Both the position numbers and the translations under genes were made by a program. The notes below the pieces were generated by a model. That model was given only the letters and a program-made list of their open reading frames with translations, had not been told where the DNA came from and did no database searches. From Vulcanimicrobiota bacterium (GTDB lineage Bacteria > Vulcanimicrobiota > Xenobia > Xenobiales > JADMJV01), in the NCBI GenBank assembly GCA_023447635.1, contig JAEXNA010000037.1, forward strand, positions 1-64,000: 64,000 nt of DNA. The letters are read 5' to 3'. Positions 1-7,139 of this stretch are shown here, piece after piece. The first letter of the stretch is position 1. Each line of letters begins with the position of its first letter.

Positions 1-1
1 A

Positions 2-439
2 TGGGAAGTGGCGGCTCGCGCCGAGCGTCGGGCTGCGGGCGCGCGAGCTGGAGTCGACCTTCAAAACGAGACGCCGCGCTGGCCCTGGGGTGAAGAGTTC
101 GCTCCTCAGGGGGTCTATCGGGTCAACACCTGGCAGGGCCCTTCCCATCGACGGAATACGCTACAGGACGGCCACCTTTTCACCTCTCCTGTAGCCTCCT
201 ATCCTGCCAACAGCTGGGGGCTCTACGACGTGATCGGGAATGTGTTCGAATACTGTACGGACCCGCGCGCCAAAAGCGCGACAGGCGCCCCCCTGGCGGC
301 CGGTCGCGGCGGCTCCTGGTGGTGCTCGCCGGGGACCTGCGACGCTTTCAACCTGCTCGACATCGGCCAGATGGCCCCCGCCGCGACCTTGCCGAATCAG
401 GGGTTTCGTATGGTGAAAGAGTCGGACGCGAGCCCATAG
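2..439 (+). CDS. Formylglycine-generating-enzyme-like (SUMF1/FGE) protein, 3' part
   Basis: This is the C-terminal part of an FGE/SUMF1-superfamily protein cut by the left edge; the frame is already open at base 2 with WEVAAR, which matches the usual WEYAAR motif. Later family landmarks are visible in order: PWGEEF, NSWGLYDVIGNVFEYC, RGGSW and a terminal GFRMV. Family members either oxidise a sulfatase cysteine to formylglycine or catalyse related copper- or iron-dependent chemistry such as ergothioneine-type sulfoxide synthesis. Two Cys residues lie near GNVFEYC and SWWCSPGTC, but true-FGE activity cannot be assigned from this fragment. The gene converges on the minus-strand peptide-modification operon, and whether the two are functionally linked is unknown. 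The superfamily call is firm; the substrate is not. Confidence 0.85.
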   Translation, partial: WEVAARAERRAAGARAGVDLQNETPRWPWGEEFAPQGVYRVNTWQGPSHRRNTLQDGHLFTSPVASYPANSWGLYDVIGNVFEYCTDPRAKSATGAPLAAGRGGSWWCSPGTCDAFNLLDIGQMAPAATLPNQGFRMVKESDASP

Positions 440-467
440 CGCCGGCTTCGTCCTTCGGAAAGGTAAA

Positions 468-490
468 GACCCCCTCCCGAAGAGGGGGTC
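468..490 (-). terminator. Rho-independent terminator of the peptide operon
   Basis: A perfect 9-bp stem (GACCCCCTC/GAGGGGGTC) closes a five-base TTCGG loop. Read on the minus strand it is followed by TTTACCTTTCC; on the plus strand it is followed by no T-run. It begins 20 bases after the stop of the 29-codon peptide gene. It therefore most likely ends the minus-strand operon, and it shows that the little gene is inside the transcript. It may also help stop the convergent FGE gene. Confidence 0.7.
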
Positions 491-509
491 CTTGGAGAGC
501 CAGGTCGCT

Positions 510-599
510 TTAGGGCGACGGCGTGGTACCGCCGTAATGGGCTTCGCGCTCGAGCTGCTTGGCCGAGACGATCTTTTCGATTCTGGGAGCTTCGTACAT
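510..599 (-). CDS. Candidate RiPP precursor peptide, 29 aa
   Basis: A 29-codon reading frame begins with ATG and has a strong ribosome-binding site (AGGAG at 606-610, six bases before the start). The peptide opens MYEAPRIEKI, has a charged helical-looking middle (AKQLEREA) and ends HYGGTTPSP. The Y2-x-x-P5 pattern resembles the YxxP leader motif of lasso-peptide precursors, which binds PqqD-like recognition elements; this operon encodes such an element. The gene lies 59 bases after the radical SAM stop and 20 bases before a terminator, so it is probably the last gene of the operon. The C-terminal Thr-Thr-Pro-Ser-Pro segment offers hydroxyl groups to the HPr-kinase-like enzyme, and His, Tyr and Gly-Gly could be radical SAM targets. 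Function is inferred from context and motif; homologues have not been checked. Confidence 0.65.
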   Translation of the reverse strand: MYEAPRIEKIVSAKQLEREAHYGGTTPSP

Positions 600-658
600 G
601 GTTTTCTCCTTCTTGAACGGATAGGATTGGGACCCGTTGAGGGTTCACCCGAGATTTG

Positions 659-2677
659 TCAGAGCGGGGGGCTTCCCTCCCCCCGACCAACTTTCTCCAC
701 CGCCTGAACAGTTCGAATCTCGCGCCAGTCCGCCCGCATCCTCTGCAAGAACTTCCGCCAGCTTCGCTCGGCCGTCGCCTCGGCCCCTGCGGGGCTCTCT
801 GCTAGAATCCGCCGGCAGGCCGAAAGCGCGGCCCCAGGGAGTTCTCTCACAGAGGTCCAGCTTAGCAGCGCCAGGCCGGGAGCCAGCCACAGGTTCGAGG
901 GACGGCGCGAATCTCGGAACAGCTGAGAGCGTAAGGCGCGAACGACCAGAGCAGCTCGCCGTCCCCCAGGGGAGGTTCCGGCCAGCTCGAGCAGCCTCAG
1001 AGAGAGCTCCTGCTCCAGCACACGAGACTCGGCCCGGGCCAGGAACGAGGCCGGAGCAAGACTCGGCGGTCGACCCAGCAGGCGGCCCAGCTCGTGCAGG
1101 TCCCAGATCAGGCTCGCGGCGTCGCGATGCTGCCGTTCTCGCCACTCGGTCAGCAGTTGCTGGGCCACCTTCGAAGCCAGGGCAGTCCGCTCGTCGCCGC
1201 TTTCCACCAGCAGGGAGCTTCGTTCTCCACGAACCCTTATCGGGCAGTCCGGCCCCAACCGCTGGAGCAGCAGAGAGCGCAGCCGCACCGGGTCGCCCGT
1301 AGTGACCAGCTCCAGCCTCTCGGGCCAGCGTCGACCTCCCATCGACAACAGGGCCGAGCTTCCCCACGCCGCGACGGTGCAGCCGGCCTCGCGCCCGGCG
1401 GCAAGAGCCGACTCTAGCTCGTCTCTGCGGCCGGGCAGAGCGGCTTCCCAGTGCGCGGCGGCCTCTTCGGCGGCGTCCAGGAAAAAGCTGGGGGCCCAGC
1501 GGGCCAGAGCCGCATCGTTCCGGTGAGCGTGCAGCAGATGCAGCATACCCAGCCCGCGAAGCCGCTCCATCCAGCGATGCCAATCGAGATCGGCCCGACC
1601 CAGCACGCGGTCGCTCGAGCCGTTCGGGATTCCCAGCAGCAACCGCAGCAGCGCGATCGGAGCCAGACGCTCGTTGACCCCGTCGCGATTCAAGGCGCCC
1701 TGCCCGGCTCGCTCGCGGACTATCCGCTTGGCCAGCAGAATGGCGATCTGTTCTGGCTGCGAGAGGTGGTCTCGTAGCGTCTTCACAGCCTCGGGGTCGC
1801 GGTTGATGTGCAAGCACAAAGCGCACATCCCGCCGTAGTCGTCGCGAAAAGGGAAGCTTTCGAAACCGGGGAGCGAGCTCAAGATTTCGGCGAGTCGAGC
1901 CGGCCCTTCGGTGCGAATGGTCTCCAAAACCGGGTCGGAACGGTGACGAGCGATCAGCTCGGAAAGGGCGGTCGTCCCGCTTCGGTATTCTCCCAGTACC
2001 AGGCCAGACGATGCGGGTTCAAAGTACGAGGGGCCGTTGCAGGCCACCACGCGGCCGTTGTCGGTCAAAGTCACCTGTTCGCAGGCGCTGCAAAAGCCGT
2101 CCATCTGGGCGCGCAAGTTTTCCCCCAGGCTCTTGGCAAAGCCCACGGGCTGAATGTCGTAGAAGCGAAGCTGAGCATGGCTTAGCCCCTGGAAGGGAGC
2201 GACGATTTCGTCAAGTTCCCCGTCGTCGGCTGTCCGAGTGATGTTGATATGCACGGGGAAGTCCCGTCGGGTAGCCACTTCGACGATATTCAGAACGGGT
2301 CCAGGGCCCTGGAACTCGGCGTGAAAGCGATCGTAGCTGATCGCCAGACGGACCATCCCCGCTTCCCGCAGAGCATCAAAGAGCCGCTCGGCGACGTCCG
2401 GCTTTTTGCCCCAGAATCCGTTCGAGGTCAAGGCGCTCTGAACTCCCGCGTCCCGGGCCTTCGCCATCAGTTCGAGCACCAGGTCCTGGCGCAGCATGGG
2501 CTCTCCTCCGGTGAACTGGATGGTCGAAAGTCCGGCGCCGATCAGCTGGTCCACCAGAGCGCGAAGCTCGGCGTCGTCAGGCTGAAGCTTGATCCCGGGG
2601 TGGCTTTCGACGCTGCAGTGAGCGCATTTCATGTTGCAGCGACGGGTCACCATCAGCGCGGCGTTGCGCGTCCTCAC
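659..2677 (-). CDS. Radical SAM enzyme with auxiliary Cys region and degenerate nucleotidyltransferase-like tail
   Basis: A radical SAM protein of about 672 residues. The [4Fe-4S] motif is Cys14-x3-Cys18-x2-Cys21 (CNMKCAHC), followed by the SAM-binding GGEP at 57-60. Further cysteines (196, 199, 213, 285, 288) have SPASM/twitch-like spacing, as in peptide-modifying members. The last ~300 residues are unusual. The stretch CTVAAWGSSALL...RLELVTTG...SLLLQRLG...LIWDLHELGRLL follows the same order of elements as the nucleotidyltransferase encoded four genes upstream, but lacks its DxD, so it looks like an inactive copy. The start chosen is the GTG at 2677, which overlaps the preceding stop (GTGA) and has an AGGGG site eight bases upstream; an ATG at 2740 would give a 67-base overlap. 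Likely role: radical modification of the small peptide encoded next. Confidence 0.85.
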   Translation of the reverse strand: MRTRNAALMVTRRCNMKCAHCSVESHPGIKLQPDDAELRALVDQLIGAGLSTIQFTGGEPMLRQDLVLELMAKARDAGVQSALTSNGFWGKKPDVAERLFDALREAGMVRLAISYDRFHAEFQGPGPVLNIVEVATRRDFPVHINITRTADDGELDEIVAPFQGLSHAQLRFYDIQPVGFAKSLGENLRAQMDGFCSACEQVTLTDNGRVVACNGPSYFEPASSGLVLGEYRSGTTALSELIARHRSDPVLETIRTEGPARLAEILSSLPGFESFPFRDDYGGMCALCLHINRDPEAVKTLRDHLSQPEQIAILLAKRIVRERAGQGALNRDGVNERLAPIALLRLLLGIPNGSSDRVLGRADLDWHRWMERLRGLGMLHLLHAHRNDAALARWAPSFFLDAAEEAAAHWEAALPGRRDELESALAAGREAGCTVAAWGSSALLSMGGRRWPERLELVTTGDPVRLRSLLLQRLGPDCPIRVRGERSSLLVESGDERTALASKVAQQLLTEWRERQHRDAASLIWDLHELGRLLGRPPSLAPASFLARAESRVLEQELSLRLLELAGTSPGGRRAALVVRALRSQLFRDSRRPSNLWLAPGLALLSWTSVRELPGAALSACRRILAESPAGAEATAERSWRKFLQRMRADWREIRTVQAVEKVGRGEGSPPL

Positions 2678-3591
2678 GAAGGGAGCCCCTGGAGAATTTC
2701 GAGCTGTTGCTTCAAAGGGCCACGGCCGAGGCGGTAACAAGGGACCCGCCCTACTAAAGGAGCTAGCCGACGAAGAGTCCGAGGCACACTATCCATATCG
2801 TGGCGATAAAGATGGGGATAGAAGGCCAAGACGGCGTCCGCCTCCGTCACACGCTGAAGCGGGCCAGGCTCGGCCTCGAGGAGAACCAGCGCGCTTAGAC
2901 TCCGACCTTCTCCCTGGACGCTCCACGGCGTAGTCGCGTAGAGCAAGCTGCCGTCGTTCTCGACAAAGCTAGTAGCTCTCGACCTCAAATCCTCAAGGAA
3001 TTCCTTGGACAACAGCGCTCCACTGGCGGGCCTTAACCGACTCCGCCGAGGTACCGGAGAAACCTGCCGACCGTCATTCTCAAAGAAGAAGCCGTCGTCG
3101 GAATAGAGCTCCCAGCCTGCTTGCCAGAGCGCCGCCGCCAGGGTGGACTTCCCTGCCTCCTTGGCCCCCACGAGCCCTATGTTGGAAGGCCCTCGGCTCA
3201 TCAGAGCGCCGTGGAACCCCGCTGGGCTACCCTGGTCCAAAACAGCCAGAGCCGTAGCCTGGAACTCTACAGCTCGCACAACCTCGTCAACGGTAGCTTG
3301 GACGCTGGAGTGTCCTCTCAGGGACGGATAGTCCTCAAGTTCGGCAGGCGACTCCAGCTCCCAAAGGTCGCCCTGCTGTCGCGCCATCCAGCGTCCGAGC
3401 AGCGGTCCCTGGTTCCAGTGCGTCCATGGCTCCAACACCAGCGCCGCGCGTTCTAAGACGGCAGCGTCGGCTTGCAGCACAAAGTGAGCGAAACCGGTGC
3501 CCCAGCTAAGCTCGCCGGACGAGAAGTTGATTCTGGACCATTTCGGCGATGTAGGCTTCGATATCTCGGGCGATGGTGTCTCGGTCGACAT
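2674..3591 (-). CDS. HPr-kinase-like (HprK-related) peptide kinase
   Basis: A 305-residue protein with an HPr-kinase/phosphorylase C-terminal fold. It has His127 in FHGAL, the P-loop GAKEAGKST at 142-150, and ELYSDDGFFF with Asp165-Asp166. The HPr regulatory domain is absent, as in the stand-alone HprK-related kinases found beside PqqD-like proteins. In lasso-peptide clusters such as paeninodin, homologues phosphorylate a C-terminal serine of the precursor; the peptide here has Thr25, Thr26 and Ser28. The ATG at 3591 overlaps the PqqD-like gene by 86 bases but has a good AGGAG site seven bases upstream, so this start is preferred. The stop overlaps the radical SAM GTG start, suggesting translational coupling. 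Family assignment is strong; the substrate is inferred. Confidence 0.82.
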   Translation of the reverse strand: MSTETPSPEISKPTSPKWSRINFSSGELSWGTGFAHFVLQADAAVLERAALVLEPWTHWNQGPLLGRWMARQQGDLWELESPAELEDYPSLRGHSSVQATVDEVVRAVEFQATALAVLDQGSPAGFHGALMSRGPSNIGLVGAKEAGKSTLAAALWQAGWELYSDDGFFFENDGRQVSPVPRRSRLRPASGALLSKEFLEDLRSRATSFVENDGSLLYATTPWSVQGEGRSLSALVLLEAEPGPLQRVTEADAVLAFYPHLYRHDMDSVPRTLRRLAPLVGRVPCYRLGRGPLKQQLEILQGLPS

Positions 3592-3781
3592 CGGGATGCT
3601 CCTGGCTCAAGGCTTCCACCAACCAGCTCAAAGGACGCGGGCTCTCGAGCTGGCTCCACAACCAGGAGCCCGTCGGGTTCAAGACGATGGAATCTTCAGT
3701 GATGTTCTGATAGACGACCACGCGTTGGCCGCTGGGGATCGTCTCTGCATCGTCGTGACGAGAGATAACAGGGTCGTTCAT
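3506..3781 (-). CDS. PqqD-like RiPP recognition element protein
   Basis: A 91-residue protein with the PqqD winged-helix pattern: an N-terminal ISRHDD strand, then IVLNPTGSWLWSQLESPRP, and a C-terminal helix ending YIAEMVQNQLLVRR. PqqD proteins bind leader peptides and present them to modifying enzymes. It is the expected partner for the YxxP peptide at the end of this operon. The ATG at 3781 is used; it starts seven bases after the nucleotidyltransferase stop, with AGGG just upstream. A longer open frame upstream runs inside the nucleotidyltransferase gene and lacks PqqD character. NCBI uses the name HPr-rel-A system for PqqD and HprK-related kinase pairs, and this gene probably belongs there. 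Confidence 0.85.
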   Translation of the reverse strand: MNDPVISRHDDAETIPSGQRVVVYQNITEDSIVLNPTGSWLWSQLESPRPLSWLVEALSQEHPDVDRDTIARDIEAYIAEMVQNQLLVRRA

Positions 3782-3788
3782 GCCCGCC

Positions 3789-4901
3789 CTATTGGCTATC
3801 GACGTGGGGCCGCCTCCCGCGAAAACGCTGTCGAAGCAGGCGATAAGGACGCACCAGATAGTAGACAGGCCAGCACCACTCTGGCAGGTCCAGGTAGGCC
3901 AGGTCCAGTTCATGTGGCCGAAACAGGGTCCAGAGCAGATATCGCCAGCGTTGGCCCATACGGTCCGCAACGCGCCAGTGGTAGAGGTGTTGGGCTCGTA
4001 GGTCGGCCGGTTCTCCGTTCAGATAGCGCAGCGAACAGACGACCAGCCCCAGGGTGGTCGCATCGGGCTCGAATTCGCGAGGTAGCTCCGTGCCGAACAG
4101 CAGGTGAGCCAGGGTCAGCCCCGAGGAAAGCGAGCGCACTGCTCCCTCGCTCCTGGCCCTCTCCCTGAGCTCACTCCAGGGAAAGGTGTGTCGCGACAAA
4201 AGAGCGTGCAGGTCGTGAACCCAACGAAGCTCACGCCAGCAGTGTTTGGCCCCATGCACGCCCAGGAGAAGAAGAAGCTCGTCGGGAGCCAGGGTCGGAA
4301 CGGCATGGCCCAGCATCGTCACGGAGTACGCGCGGTGACGGTCCAGGTCCAGGCCAAATTCCAGGGCGCTGGAGAAAAACGCCCGATGAAGGTCGATCGA
4401 GATCCCTCGATCCTGATGGACCAGGGCCACCTCATAAGCCTGGGTCAACTGGCAACGAGTGGGTGGCGGATAGACAAATTCAAAGCCGCGCTCCTGCAGC
4501 AGACGAGCAGCTCGGCGATAGTCGGCGGGACGCACCAGCAGGTCCAGGTCGCAGCTCTCTCGCGAGCCCACATGACCAAAAGCCAGCAAGGCCAGGGTCG
4601 GTCCTTTGTAAGCCAGCACCGGTAGACCCGCTTGGTCTAACCAGCCCAGCACCTCTTTCAACTGGCGAGCCAGTTGCAGCGCCCGCAACGACCGTTGAGT
4701 GCCCAGACTCGATAGCGCCGAGACCACTTCAGACGGCACCGAAGATCGGGGTGCTGCTTCCAGACAGGCTTGAACCGGCAAGACAAGCTTGGCCCGCACG
4801 GCAAAATCGAGCAAGGACCGCCAGCAGGTCACCGAGTTCAAGGCGACGTCGAACTCTTGCTCCGAAGCCGCCGCCAGCAGGCTCACGAGCTGACCGGGCA
4901 A
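3789..4901 (-). CDS. Nucleotidyltransferase family protein (PF14907-like)
   Basis: A protein of about 370 residues with a degenerate-looking Pol-beta nucleotidyltransferase core. AYKGPTLALL (Lys99-Gly100) is followed by CDLDLLV (Asp118, Asp120), the metal-binding DxD. A conserved HCWRELRWVHDLHALL segment follows, typical of the uncharacterised family PF14907. Members recur in HprK/PqqD and lasso-peptide clusters; a homologue in the pseudomycoidin cluster was reported to act on the phosphorylated C-terminus of its peptide. The start is a TTG at 4901 with no convincing ribosome-binding site, and a CTG further upstream is also possible. First gene of the clear modification operon; it is 45 bases downstream of the next minus-strand gene and may be co-transcribed with it. 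Confidence 0.8.
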   Translation of the reverse strand: MPGQLVSLLAAASEQEFDVALNSVTCWRSLLDFAVRAKLVLPVQACLEAAPRSSVPSEVVSALSSLGTQRSLRALQLARQLKEVLGWLDQAGLPVLAYKGPTLALLAFGHVGSRESCDLDLLVRPADYRRAARLLQERGFEFVYPPPTRCQLTQAYEVALVHQDRGISIDLHRAFFSSALEFGLDLDRHRAYSVTMLGHAVPTLAPDELLLLLGVHGAKHCWRELRWVHDLHALLSRHTFPWSELRERARSEGAVRSLSSGLTLAHLLFGTELPREFEPDATTLGLVVCSLRYLNGEPADLRAQHLYHWRVADRMGQRWRYLLWTLFRPHELDLAYLDLPEWCWPVYYLVRPYRLLRQRFRGRRPHVDSQ

Positions 4902-4946
4902 GGAGTTGGAGGGAAGCCCTGGAGGGAGGAGAGGCGGCAGGGCCGT

Positions 4947-5843
4947 TTACTCGCGGCTTTCCAGACCGAGCGCCGCGACCACTCGGGTCAGTTCCGCCTG
5001 CAGCCCCTGCCCGCTCTGCCCGAAGCGCTCGAGTCCGTCCCCACCCAGGTCGAGACTTTCCAGAGGCACGGCTTGAAAACTCGTCGCGACCTGGGAGAAG
5101 CCGCCCTTTGGAACAGACTCCCCCGCCCACTCGAGTTCGACGTAGTTGTCGAATCCGGCATACACCTGGAACGCTTCCGGATGGCCCGAGCCGGTGGGCG
5201 GCATCAGCATGACCGAAGCGTCACCTTCTCTGGCGAACAGCGACCAGCGGTCGGGAAGCAGCAGTTTGTCCTCTTGCTCGGCGATCTTGGCGCCGCCCGG
5301 GTTCACGAACATCAGCCCGTTGGCGTGGTCCTCGTTCCAGCGGGGGTTGGGAAGATGGCTGTCCGGCACGGCGTCGAGTTCGCTTGCCGAGGCCGGGAAA
5401 ACAGCCAGAGCGGCCGGCTGTTCAGCTCGATGGCCGGCGGGGGTCGCAAAAGGCGCGACGATCCAGGCCTGCTTCGGCTCTTCGCCCAGGTTTTCTAATC
5501 CGGCCTTCATTTCCACCGAGGTCCCGCTCTGGCGGGTTTCCAGGGTCGGCCGACTCTGGTACTCCTGAACGAAACCCGGCTCCTGAACCGAAGCCCGTCG
5601 TTGCTCGGGGCTGGTCTGGTCGAGCTCGATGGAGGAAGGCTCTCTGGGCGGCCAGGCCCAGGTCTGAGGGAACGGGTGGCGCCAGCGGGCTCCGTCGCCG
5701 ATGGTCGCTGCGGCCTCTTTACCCAGAAACTCGATGGCGTCGGAAGCGACGAAGAGCGGCTTCTCTTCGAGCGCCATCTGCACCTGACCGGTCGGCCGGC
5801 TCAGGCTCATCGTCAGGGCGTTTTTTTGAGCAGCAACTTTCAT
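4947..5843 (-). CDS. Protein of unknown function, 298 aa
   Basis: No signal peptide or membrane segment is apparent. The middle and C-terminal parts are rich in short beta-type segments (RWSLFAREGDASVMLMPP, VYAGFDNYVELEWAGES), which recall the DUF4380/aldose-epimerase-like beta-sandwich proteins. That resemblance is by eye and weak. It ends with a leucine- and glutamate-rich helix. The gene is immediately upstream of the nucleotidyltransferase, so it could be the first gene of the peptide operon, but nothing in its sequence ties it to peptide modification. Upstream (5844-5959) lies the divergent control region of the hydrolase gene. Confidence 0.6.
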   Translation of the reverse strand: MKVAAQKNALTMSLSRPTGQVQMALEEKPLFVASDAIEFLGKEAAATIGDGARWRHPFPQTWAWPPREPSSIELDQTSPEQRRASVQEPGFVQEYQSRPTLETRQSGTSVEMKAGLENLGEEPKQAWIVAPFATPAGHRAEQPAALAVFPASASELDAVPDSHLPNPRWNEDHANGLMFVNPGGAKIAEQEDKLLLPDRWSLFAREGDASVMLMPPTGSGHPEAFQVYAGFDNYVELEWAGESVPKGGFSQVATSFQAVPLESLDLGGDGLERFGQSGQGLQAELTRVVAALGLESRE

Positions 5844-5892
5844 CTCTTCGAACAGTCTAGCCCGAGGGGCGAAAAGAATCCTTAAAACCGAG

Positions 5893-5940
5893 GAATCTTA
5901 AGATTTCCCTGAACCCTCCCATGAGCGAATCTTCAGATTC
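5893..5940. promoter_or_regulatory. Pair of palindromic operator-like sites
   Basis: Two near-identical palindromes lie between divergent genes: GAATCT-TA-AGATTT (5893-5906) and GAATCT-TC-AGATTC (5927-5940). Their centres are 34 bp apart, about three helical turns. Such pairs are typical of dimeric regulator sites. They sit 20-67 bases upstream of the hydrolase start. The regulator is not identifiable here. Confidence 0.4.
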
Positions 5941-5959
5941 TGGTGGTAAGGTCAACTTT

Positions 5960-7099
5960 ATGAAGCGTACAATCTGCCTTTGCCTGGTCATCGTCTTCAT
6001 CACCGTTTTGGCCGTCACAGCCCAGAACGGGGGTCGCGGCGGGCGTCTGCAAGAATTCCTCGTCCAGCGCTACGACGGTGATGGCGACGGCCAACTCTCG
6101 GACGCCGAGCGGCAGCGGATGCGTACCGACCTCAAGGAACGGCGAGCGGGAGCCGAGGCCTCGGCCTCTCCGACCCGAAAGTCGACAGCCACCTCGCCGG
6201 CTCCACCCCCGCAAAAGCTCAGCGGACTGTACGGTCAAGGACAGCCGACCATGCCGATCGTGCAGAAGGACTTAGAGCTTCAGGACAAAGCGCGCGGCCG
6301 CACCATCCCGTTCCAGATCAGCTACCCTCAAGAGCCCGGACCGTGGCCGGTCATCGTCTGGTCGCACGGGCTGTTCGGAAGTCAGGACGCCTACGAGCCG
6401 CTGACCTCGTACTGGGCTTCCCACGGCTACGTGGTCCTTCAGCCCAGTCACACCGACAGCGTGAAACGGGGCAAGGGCGACCTGGGCAAGGGGATGGCCG
6501 CGAACACGGCGGACTGGGCCAACCGCCCCGAGGACATCAGCTTCCTGATCAGCAGTCTGGCCGCCCAGCCCGGACTGGCCGAAGGGCGGGCCGACATGTC
6601 TCACCTGGGTGTGGGCGGGCACTCCTTTGGCGCTCACACCACCCTGTTGTTAGCGGGCGCCGAGCCCAAACTTCATAGCAACTTTAGCGACCCGCGCCCC
6701 AAAGCGTTTCTGGCCATCTCGCCTCAGGGCGAGGGGCGACTGCTCGACGAAGCTTCCTGGACCGGGCTCAAGCGCCCTATGCTGTTCATCTCCGGCGACA
6801 ACGACAGCTCTCCGGGTGGAGAAAAGGCCCGCTGGCGCCTGGCCCCGTTCCACAAGTGCCCGGCCGGCTCGAAGTATCTGATGTGGATCAAAGGCGCCTA
6901 CCACAACTTTGGCGGGATTTCGGGAACCCAGCACGCTCGCTCAGGCCCTATCCGGGCCGACCACGTCGACCTGGTGCGCTCGGCCACCCTGGCCTTCTGG
7001 GACGACTATCTCAAAGAGAGCAGCGAGGCCGCCCGAGTGATCGGGCGGGGAAGCATCGGCACTCAGGGCCAGAAGCTGTACCGCTGGGAAGAGCGCTAG
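5960..7099 (+). CDS. Secreted alpha/beta hydrolase with calcium-binding loop
   Basis: The ATG at 5960 gives a clean signal peptide (MKRTICLCLVIVFITVLAVTA) and has AAGG eight bases upstream; an ATG at 5921 has neither and falls inside an operator-like palindrome. An EF-hand/dockerin-like loop DGDGDGQLSDAE follows the signal, then a linker rich in Ala, Pro and Ser. The catalytic part is an alpha/beta hydrolase: WSHGLFGSQ (oxyanion region), the nucleophile elbow GHSFGAH, SGDNDSSP carrying the probable acid, and KGAYHNFGG carrying the probable His. It resembles the PAF-acetylhydrolase/chlorophyllase-like esterases. Probably exported and calcium-stabilised; substrate unknown. It converges on the 7127-7642 gene across a shared hairpin. 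Confidence 0.8.
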   Translation: MKRTICLCLVIVFITVLAVTAQNGGRGGRLQEFLVQRYDGDGDGQLSDAERQRMRTDLKERRAGAEASASPTRKSTATSPAPPPQKLSGLYGQGQPTMPIVQKDLELQDKARGRTIPFQISYPQEPGPWPVIVWSHGLFGSQDAYEPLTSYWASHGYVVLQPSHTDSVKRGKGDLGKGMAANTADWANRPEDISFLISSLAAQPGLAEGRADMSHLGVGGHSFGAHTTLLLAGAEPKLHSNFSDPRPKAFLAISPQGEGRLLDEASWTGLKRPMLFISGDNDSSPGGEKARWRLAPFHKCPAGSKYLMWIKGAYHNFGGISGTQHARSGPIRADHVDLVRSATLAFWDDYLKESSEAARVIGRGSIGTQGQKLYRWEER

Positions 7100-7106
7100 G
7101 AGTCAG

Positions 7107-7139
7107 CTCGCGCTGAGCCCTCGGGCTCACTGGCGCGAG
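7107..7139. terminator. Bidirectional hairpin between convergent genes
   Basis: A long two-part inverted repeat: outer CTCGCGC/GCGCGAG and inner TGAGCCC/GGGCTCA around a two-base loop. It lies eight bases after the hydrolase stop and overlaps the last codons and stop of the convergent gene. There is no long T-run in either direction, so its efficiency is uncertain. Confidence 0.5.

Noticed and set aside
645..1826. Open frame of 393 codons on the minus strand in a second frame
   Set aside because: It overlaps the radical SAM gene fully, is Arg/Ser/Gly-rich and resembles no family; a high-GC shadow.
659..4901. Calling the peptide operon a lasso-peptide cluster
   Set aside because: PqqD-like, HprK-like and nucleotidyltransferase genes fit, but there is no asparagine-synthetase-like cyclase or transglutaminase-like leader peptidase, and a radical SAM gene takes their place.
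5921..5959. Upstream ATG for the hydrolase
   Set aside because: No ribosome-binding site; it would add 13 residues in front of a clean signal peptide and lies next to a palindrome.
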